Made by a program: the position numbers and the translations under genes
In this document: positions 58,949 through 64,000 of the stretch, in pieces
How positions within the stretch are numbered: position 1 is the stretch's first letter
Layout: each line of letters begins with the position of its first letter
Notes under the pieces: model-generated
Database searches by the model: none
The model's input: only the letters and a program-made list of their open reading frames with translations
Told to the model about the DNA's origin: nothing
Origin: CAIJMU01 sp035530275
Lineage (GTDB): Bacteria; Spirochaetota; Spirochaetia; Treponematales; Rectinemataceae
Length of the DNA stretch: 64,000 nucleotides
Assembly: GCA_035530275.1 (NCBI GenBank)
Contig: DATKVC010000019.1
Coordinates: 248,001-312,000 of the forward strand
Direction: 5' to 3'

Positions 58949-58977
58949 ATTAGAGCCGGCCCGGAACGATCCGTCAA
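58949..58977 (-). promoter_or_regulatory. Leaderless-type promoter of the DUF2461 gene
   Basis: On the minus strand TTGACG (58977-58972), 17-base spacer, TCTAAT (58954-58949), six bases to ATG 58942. Both hexamers match consensus at five of six positions. Confidence 0.75.
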
Positions 58978-59013
58978 GCTTAGGGGCGGGGCCGAAGGGG
59001 TAGTGGAGCTCGG

Positions 59014-59847
59014 TCAGTCCGACGCGGAGCCGACCCTCGATGAGCGCCCCACCCCGGTCGCGATGCCCCTCTTCTTCATCCTCGCGACGAGCTGTTTCCT
59101 TATGGCCTCCACCGAGGGGGGCGGCCCCGTCCGCAGCTGCCGATCGTCGATGAAGAGGGCATCGGCCATGCCCCATTCTTCAAGCGTCTTTCGATCGTCT
59201 GTATCGACGCCGACGAATTCGGCGGCATCGGGAAATTCGGAAGCCACTTTTCGGGCCCTCTCGTAGACGAGGGCCTGGGCGGGACACCAGCCGTTGAGGA
59301 GACAGGTGACGCGGACCCTGCACTCCCCTGCGGGGGGGCTCTTTTTCACTTTCAGGAGCTTCGGGACAGCGGCATCCTGAGCGAAGGCCTTGTAGACAAG
59401 CTCGATCATTCCGTCGCGATCGACAACCCGATAACCCTGCCTCTTGAACCAGGCGGATCTCATGAATACCGGAATGCGAAGGCCCCAGGCCGCGAGCCCT
59501 TTCGAGCCGAGGCTCCGCGCGTCCTCCTCAGCGGCGAGGAGGAGGGCCTTGCCTATCCCTTTCTTGCGATGATCGCCCACGCCTTCCTTGTACCCGTGGA
59601 CCCAAATGCAATAGATATAATGAAAATTCCTCCCGATTACCGGCGCCTCCTCAGCCCGCATGTACTGGATCAAGCCGACGATCCGCCCCCCCTCGTCCCT
59701 CGCGAGCTTCACTCGCAGCCCCTTGTCCCGATGTCTACGCAGCCAGGCTTCCTTGTGGTCGCCGGCTTCCCGCATCTCCGCCGACCAGTCCTCGAGGCAT
59801 TTGCAGAAAGTGCCGACATATTCGTCGCTGAGGTCGACTATCTCCAT
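59014..59847 (-). CDS. GNAT N-acetyltransferase with C-terminal YoaP-like domain
   Basis: A 277-residue protein. The first 160 residues are a GNAT domain (IVGLIQYMRAEEAPVIG, then HRKKGIGKALLLAAEEDARS with the R/KxxGxG/A acetyl-CoA loop). The C-terminal part has a thioredoxin-like CxxxxCP pattern (CLLNGWCPAQALVYERARKV ... FVGVDTDDR) as in YoaP-type proteins. Substrate unknown. AAGGAG precedes ATG 59847. It is followed upstream by the DUF434 gene on the same strand. Confidence 0.85.
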   Translation of the reverse strand: MEIVDLSDEYVGTFCKCLEDWSAEMREAGDHKEAWLRRHRDKGLRVKLARDEGGRIVGLIQYMRAEEAPVIGRNFHYIYCIWVHGYKEGVGDHRKKGIGKALLLAAEEDARSLGSKGLAAWGLRIPVFMRSAWFKRQGYRVVDRDGMIELVYKAFAQDAAVPKLLKVKKSPPAGECRVRVTCLLNGWCPAQALVYERARKVASEFPDAAEFVGVDTDDRKTLEEWGMADALFIDDRQLRTGPPPSVEAIRKQLVARMKKRGIATGVGRSSRVGSASD

Positions 59848-59877
59848 GACGAGGCTCCTTGCCCGATTGGGCACGGA

Positions 59878-60639
59878 TTAAGCCTCGGACTCTCGGGGCT
59901 CCTCGTCAAGGACGGCGCCGAAATCGGGGAACAGGGCCCCGTGGCGCGCCTCGAGGAATTCCCGCGCGAGATCCCAGGCGAGGGGGGCGCGGTCCACGAG
60001 TACGGAATCCGAACTGGCCACGAGGAGGAGGCTGCCGGCCCCCGCCTTTCCTGCTTCGCCCGCGGCCGAGCCTGCCCCCGGGCGCGTGCCGAGAAGGGAA
60101 TCGATCCGGGCGACGATGGCCCCGTCGGCCGAAGCCTCGGCCCTGACATCGGCCGGGATTCGCGCGACGGAGAAGGCCTCGCGGAGGGCCCCGGCATGTT
60201 CGCCCGAACGAGATACCGGGGCGTCGAAAAAGGCCTCGATGGAAAGGCTTCTGGGCCCGAGGAAGGCGGCGAGTTCCGAGAAAACCCGGAGGAGGAGTTC
60301 CTCGTGGGCAACGCGACCATAGTTGGCTCCCACGTCCCGGAGACAGCCGTCGCTCGAAAGGAAACAGGGCTTGCCAATATAATAATGCACAATTGTGAAT
60401 ACGACATTGTAGGCGTCGAGGAGGACGAGGTCGCCCGCCTCGGGCGAGGCGGCTCGCCGGCGGCGGCGCTCGGAATCGGCCCGGGAGGCGACGCCTCTGA
60501 ATAGCATCAGCCGCTCCTCGGCGTCGAGACGATGGCGATTGCCGACGAGGGCGAGCGATGAAGGCTCGGGGTAACCGCGGTCGAGGAGGTAGCGATAATC
60601 GCGAGCGGCCTCGATGAGGGCCGGCCCGAAGGCCGTCAT
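59878..60639 (-). CDS. DUF434/DUF5616-type protein coupled to polB
   Basis: A 253-residue protein. The N-terminus ARDYRYLLDRGYPEPSSLAL, followed by VGNRHRLDAEERLMLFRG, is the DUF434 pattern. The middle LVLLDAYNVVFTIVHYYIG, then SSDGCLRDV, resembles a NYN/PIN-like nucleotide-binding core with conserved Asp residues. ATG 60639 overlaps the polB stop (ATGA), so the protein is made together with the polymerase. A nuclease or repair role is inference from fold pattern and context. Confidence 0.82.
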   Translation of the reverse strand: MTAFGPALIEAARDYRYLLDRGYPEPSSLALVGNRHRLDAEERLMLFRGVASRADSERRRRRAASPEAGDLVLLDAYNVVFTIVHYYIGKPCFLSSDGCLRDVGANYGRVAHEELLLRVFSELAAFLGPRSLSIEAFFDAPVSRSGEHAGALREAFSVARIPADVRAEASADGAIVARIDSLLGTRPGAGSAAGEAGKAGAGSLLLVASSDSVLVDRAPLAWDLAREFLEARHGALFPDFGAVLDEEPRESEA

Positions 60640-63203
60640 AGCCCGAGTTCCATCTGGGGTCTGTCCGCGAGCCAGGACTTGGCGTCCCAGCCCGCCTCGT
60701 CGGCGACGGCGCAGGCGATGGGAATGAGCTGTCGTTCGATGTAATGCTCATAGTCGAGGATGGACCCGCTCCGCCTCTCGGGCGGCTCGGCTCCGGACTT
60801 CGTCATCACCCAGGAGATTCGCCCCCGCTTGTTGGTCCAACCGAGGATACGCGCGGCCCTAACCGCCGGATTCTCGCTACCGTATTCGGAGGCCGGTCGC
60901 CTGAGCCATCGGCGATAGACAAGCTCCTCGTCGAGTTCGCCGCGCCTGAGGGCCGCGGCGACACCGCGGCAATAGGCCTCGACCTCGTCGCGGGTGGCCG
61001 CCTCCGCCCCCCCGGAATCCATGCCGAAGACGATGGCCAGGAGCTCGAGCTGGAATCGGCGCCCGAGAGGCGTGCCATCGCTCCTCGCCGCCTCCATGCC
61101 CCGCACCTCCACCTCGACACGATCGCCCTCGGACTTCCGCAAGCCAGCGTAGCCCTTGGCCCTTCCCCTCGAGCCCTCGTCGCCCGAGTCATCGTCTCCC
61201 TCGCCCGAGATTTCGGCCGCGGACTCTCCCGCGGCGTCGGTCGCGGTTCGTTCGAGGATGGCCCCTCCCCTCCCCGCGCCGCGCGCCCCCTCGAACCTGA
61301 GGCGGGGGATGAAAAAGCGCGCGTAGATCTTGTCCGCCCTGATCTTGAGGAAGGACTCGACCCCGTAGCACTCGCGCACGTCGAGGGCTATGGCCGCGTT
61401 GAGCTCCGCGGCAAGACTCTCTCCCAATTGCTGCATTTTCTCGAAGGCCGTCGACGCAGGGAGGCCTGTCTCCACGAAGACCGAATCCGTGTCCCCGTAG
61501 AGGATGCGATAGCCCTTGCCCTCGAGGAAGTCGCGGGCGAAGGTGAGGTAGCGCCGCGCGAAGGAGGTTATCGCTCCGGCGAGTTCCGTGCGCGCGTAAC
61601 GGCAGCCGTCGGCGCCGAGGACCCCATAGAAGGAGTTCATAAGAATTTTATACGTGTAGGCTCCCATCTCGTCGCCGCGCTCGAGGGCCGCCTCGCGTTC
61701 GGCGGTATAGCGCGCGATCACCGCGGGCAGCACTCCCGGTTCCCGCGAGAAGCTCGCCCCGTTGGGCGCCATGATGACCCGATCGTCGGTGCCGCGATCG
61801 TAGCACTCGGCGGCAGCAAGCTTGCGCGCGCCTCGCACGCCGACATTCGTCATGTCGCGGTCGCCCGAGCGGGCGTGAGAAAGCGGATCGATGTTGAAGC
61901 TCCGCATCAGGCTCGGATAGAGGCTGCGAAAATCGAGGACTATGACCGCATCGAAGAGGCCGGCCCTCGGCTCGAGGACCGTTCCTCCGCCGGCACCGGA
62001 GACCGAGCGAAGTTCGCGGCCGGGCGCCACTATCCGGCGCGTCCTAAGAGCAGCGTCGTAGACCCGCTCGAAGGCAGGGATGCTCGTCCAGGCGAGGTCG
62101 AGGGGAAGGCCCGTGAGGGAGGCCCGGCCCGCGGTGAGGACGCCGATGCCCGTCTTGTCGAGGATGCGGAGGACGAGCTCCGAGTCGCGCAAACAATATT
62201 CGCAGAAAAGCGCCGGCTCCTCCGCTCGGAGGCGATCGAGTTCGGCCAACTTGTCCTCGCCCTTCGAAGCCACGATCTTGCCCTCGCCGAGGACCGCCTG
62301 GGCCACGGTCTCGAGGGACTGGTCCTCGTAGCGCTCGCCCGCCGAGCGCATCAGGCGGATGCCGTCGAGGACGGCCCGGCCCGGCAGGTCGAAGACCCTT
62401 CGCTTGCCCGGTCTCTCCACGAAGCGTGCGGGGTCGCGGCTCCTTCCGATAGTGAAGGGAAGGCCCGATTCCTCGTGGCGGGAGAGGAGGACGGCGAGAT
62501 CGAACTCGATGAGGTTCCAACCGGTGACGACATCCGGATCGAGGGCGACGATGCGTTCGTCCATGGCGTGAAGGAGCGACGCCTCGTCGTCGAAGCTGCT
62601 GAGCCAGGGAAGCCCGAGTTCCGGCCCCCAAAACAACACCTCCCCGGGCCGCTCCCGATCGGTCCCTTCCCCCTCGCCGAAATGGCGGACGACGAGGGAG
62701 ACGGCCACGACGCGGCTCGATCTATCGGTTTCGATGTCGAGGGCGAGCCAGCGCAGTGGCGGCCGCGCATCGGAAGGGCCGAGTTCCGGGTCGACGAAGA
62801 CCAGGTCTACCCGATCGCCCTTGCGGCCCTCGCCGCGGATCGACAGACCCGAGGCGATGCCGCGCTCGGAGAGGAAGGCGTCGACGCCGCCGCGGTCCAG
62901 GACGGGAAGGGGCACCCCACCCTCGAGAAGGGCGCGCTCCACCGAATTGGTCGCCCCTCCCGGCAGGATGAAGCGGACACGAGGCGAGCCGTCCATGTCG
63001 GTCCAGACCTCCGAGTCGCGGCAGGCGCCGAAGCGCGAAAGAATCGTCGCGGCCGCCTCTTCGTACTGTCGAGGCACGAGCACGGCGCCGGGATCGAGGC
63101 GCGAGGCCAGGGCGAAACTCTCCCCCGTCTCGAGGCGACCGGTGGCGAAGATTCTCGGCCCCGAGGCCCACGACGAGACGATGAACCCGTTTCGCGAAAG
63201 CAT
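60636..63203 (-). CDS. polB: Family B DNA polymerase (DNA polymerase II-like)
   Basis: An 855-residue polymerase with a 3'-5' exonuclease: ExoI LALDIETD (near residue 157), ExoII GWNLIEFDL, ExoIII YCLRDSELV, motif A DFRSLYPSLM, motif B KILMNSFYGVLG and motif C YGDTDSVF (near 568). All catalytic acids are intact. An acidic Gly/Ser/Asp-rich insertion (around residues 655-685) near the thumb is unusual. Pol II enzymes act in damage tolerance and restart. ATG 63203 fits the family N-terminus. It has no ribosome site; TATACT ends seven bases upstream. Confidence 0.96.
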   Translation of the reverse strand: MLSRNGFIVSSWASGPRIFATGRLETGESFALASRLDPGAVLVPRQYEEAAATILSRFGACRDSEVWTDMDGSPRVRFILPGGATNSVERALLEGGVPLPVLDRGGVDAFLSERGIASGLSIRGEGRKGDRVDLVFVDPELGPSDARPPLRWLALDIETDRSSRVVAVSLVVRHFGEGEGTDRERPGEVLFWGPELGLPWLSSFDDEASLLHAMDERIVALDPDVVTGWNLIEFDLAVLLSRHEESGLPFTIGRSRDPARFVERPGKRRVFDLPGRAVLDGIRLMRSAGERYEDQSLETVAQAVLGEGKIVASKGEDKLAELDRLRAEEPALFCEYCLRDSELVLRILDKTGIGVLTAGRASLTGLPLDLAWTSIPAFERVYDAALRTRRIVAPGRELRSVSGAGGGTVLEPRAGLFDAVIVLDFRSLYPSLMRSFNIDPLSHARSGDRDMTNVGVRGARKLAAAECYDRGTDDRVIMAPNGASFSREPGVLPAVIARYTAEREAALERGDEMGAYTYKILMNSFYGVLGADGCRYARTELAGAITSFARRYLTFARDFLEGKGYRILYGDTDSVFVETGLPASTAFEKMQQLGESLAAELNAAIALDVRECYGVESFLKIRADKIYARFFIPRLRFEGARGAGRGGAILERTATDAAGESAAEISGEGDDDSGDEGSRGRAKGYAGLRKSEGDRVEVEVRGMEAARSDGTPLGRRFQLELLAIVFGMDSGGAEAATRDEVEAYCRGVAAALRRGELDEELVYRRWLRRPASEYGSENPAVRAARILGWTNKRGRISWVMTKSGAEPPERRSGSILDYEHYIERQLIPIACAVADEAGWDAKSWLADRPQMELGL

Positions 63204-63210
63204 ATCGAGG

Positions 63211-63218
63211 AGTATACT
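63211..63218. promoter_or_regulatory. Shared palindromic -10 element for polB and the PIN gene
   Basis: AGTATACT reads TATACT on both strands. On the minus strand it ends seven bases before polB ATG 63203, and on the plus strand six bases before the PIN-gene ATG 63225. I see no good -35 on either side. Confidence 0.55.
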
Positions 63219-63224
63219 GGGCCC

Positions 63225-63764
63225 ATGGAAGGCATGGGAACGGACATACTCGAAACGATGGGCCTCGACGTAGGCGATCAAGTACTCCTCGACGCGAGCG
63301 CGATCATCGCGTACATGGAAGGCGAAGGACGCGCGAAGGACGCGATGGACGCCATCGTGGACATCGCGGGCTCGGGCATGCTCAAGCTCCGCGCGAGCGC
63401 AATCGTCTGGACTGAGGTCCTCCGGGCGCCCGCCTCGTCGGAGACCGCCCTCGCCTACCGCCGCTTCCTCGCCGACTCGACTCGAATCGAGATAGTGCCC
63501 GTCGACGTCGCCATCGCCTACGCGGCCGCCGGCATGCTGGCGGGCCAGGACAGGCGTCGCGGGTCCGGCAGAGGCGATGCCGCCTCGAGCTCCGCCGCCG
63601 AACGCGGCCCCGAGCCCTTCCTTGCCGACGCCCTCCACCTGGCCACGGCCGTCGTCGGTCGCTGCAAGGCCGTCGTCACGAACGACGAAGCATGGAAGCA
63701 AGCGGCCCCGAGGAACCTCCGCGTCATCATTCTGGACGAACTCGCCGCGGCCTATTCCCTATGA
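63225..63764 (+). CDS. PIN-domain protein (putative ribonuclease)
   Basis: A 179-residue protein with the four PIN acidic positions: LLDASAII (Asp near 23), WTEVLRA (Glu near 65), LADALHLATA (Asp near 135) and TNDEAW (Asp near 153). A low-complexity Arg/Gly/Ser insertion (RRRGSGRGDAASSSAAERG) lies near residues 110-128. PIN proteins are usually VapC-type toxins, but no small antitoxin gene is adjacent; the divergent neighbour is polB. GAGG lies 15 bases before ATG 63225, which is too far to be a normal ribosome site. Confidence 0.88.
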   Translation: MEGMGTDILETMGLDVGDQVLLDASAIIAYMEGEGRAKDAMDAIVDIAGSGMLKLRASAIVWTEVLRAPASSETALAYRRFLADSTRIEIVPVDVAIAYAAAGMLAGQDRRRGSGRGDAASSSAAERGPEPFLADALHLATAVVGRCKAVVTNDEAWKQAAPRNLRVIILDELAAAYSL

Positions 63765-63792
63765 ATTGAAACGATAATCGAAGCGCGCCCCT

Positions 63793-63811
63793 CCCCGCGA
63801 AATGCGTGGGG
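63793..63811 (+). other. Hairpin upstream of the aminopeptidase gene
   Basis: CCCCGCG-AAATG-CGTGGGG, a 7-bp stem with one G-T pair, lies 23 bases before the next start codon. It could be a weak terminator of the PIN gene or a leader structure. Confidence 0.35.
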
Positions 63812-63834
63812 CGGCGCAAGCATGAGGAGAGAAC

Positions 63835-64000
63835 ATGGACAGCCGCATCGCCAAGGCCTTTTCCGACATCGCACTCGACAGCTGCCTTTCCTTCGGGGAA
63901 GGCGACCGCCTCCGCATCCAGGCCGAGCCGCCCCACAGGACCCTCGTCCACGAGATCGCCGCCGGCGCTTGGGACAGGGGGGCGCGCGAGGTCCGCGTCG
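63835..64000 (+). CDS. M29-family aminopeptidase, N-terminal fragment
   Basis: The first 55 codons of a gene that runs off the window: SRIAKAFSDIALDSCLSFGE, GDRLRIQAEPPHRTLVHEI and AAGAWDRGAREVRV match the start of thermophilic (M29) metallo-aminopeptidases. The metal-binding residues are beyond the edge, so the call rests on the N-terminal domain only. AGGAGAG precedes ATG 63835. Confidence 0.72.
   Translation, partial: MDSRIAKAFSDIALDSCLSFGEGDRLRIQAEPPHRTLVHEIAAGAWDRGAREVRV

Noticed and set aside
60744..63764. A 1006-codon open frame on the plus strand ending with the PIN protein
   Set aside because: Only the last 179 codons (from 63225) have PIN motifs. The rest is antisense to polB, whose exonuclease and polymerase motifs are all present.
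1..64000. CRISPR arrays, insertion sequences, prophage, rRNA and tRNA genes
   Set aside because: I looked for regularly spaced repeats, transposase motifs, terminal inverted repeats, and tRNA or rRNA signatures in the intergenic gaps and found none. Short tRNA-like sequences could still be missed by eye.

Overview
The window reads as chromosomal DNA of a flagellated, high-G+C spirochaete, probably a Treponema-like lineage. The evidence is two short FlaB-type flagellins of 286 and 284 residues that lack the central variable domains, followed by FlaG, FliD and a PilZ protein, then TsaE and TsaB. As I recall, this order resembles the flaB-fliD-tsaB neighbourhood of Treponema pallidum. Several other genes (the DUF6765-like and DUF5312-like proteins, CheD, the 7TM-DISM receptors) also look spirochaetal. 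I saw no rRNA, tRNA, CRISPR array, insertion sequence or phage gene. Coding density is high and codon use strongly favours G or C at third positions. The exceptions are a few A+T-rich intergenic promoters.

Layout: (1) 1-10.8 kb: the pcnB/cca N-terminal part (minus), then a flagellar and c-di-GMP block (flaB, flaB, flaG, fliD, an unknown protein, a PilZ protein), a small protein, tsaE, tsaB and an HD-GYP protein. (2) 10.8-18.6 kb: a GNAT-like protein, an exported protein and a phosphoribosyltransferase (all minus), then a six-heme periplasmic cytochrome, a Dus-family enzyme and an acyl-CoA ligase. (3) 18.7-28.2 kb: a DUF4097 protein (minus), then a tight operon with its own palindromic operator. 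That operon encodes a membrane protein, a winged-helix regulator, a LolD/MacB-like ATPase, two FtsX-type permeases, a LolA/COG2834-like protein and an outer-membrane-barrel-like protein. A DUF6765-like protein and a lipoprotein follow. (4) 28.2-35.4 kb: adk, a HAD phosphatase, a C39-peptidase-like exported protein, dnaE and cheD. (5) 35.4-40.2 kb: a TPR-HD-GYP protein coupled to the first of two tandem membrane receptors, each ending in a LuxR-type DNA-binding domain. (6) 40.2-52 kb: a polar amino-acid ABC transporter, glmS, birA, a spirochaetal unknown, hflX, an Ala-rich lipoprotein, an aminotransferase and a parvulin. (7) 51.9-58.3 kb: an IclR-controlled TRAP-transporter operon with two DHDPS-family aldolases and a divergent yhcH gene. 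This looks like a sialic-acid-like or sugar-acid catabolic locus. (8) 58.3-64 kb: a DUF2461 protein, a YoaP-like GNAT, polB coupled to a DUF434 protein, a divergent PIN protein and the start of an M29 aminopeptidase.

The signals I find most interesting are regulatory. First, many operon-leading genes have no Shine-Dalgarno sequence but carry a -35/-10 pair whose -10 ends 6-7 bases before the start codon, which implies widespread leaderless transcripts. One such site is a palindromic AGTATACT that could serve both polB and the PIN gene. Second, three operons carry clear palindromic operators at the promoter (19654-19668, 42621-42637, 57516-57551). Third, the tandem 7TM-LuxR receptors look like one-step membrane-to-DNA signalling proteins, and the first is translationally coupled to a c-di-GMP phosphodiesterase-type gene.
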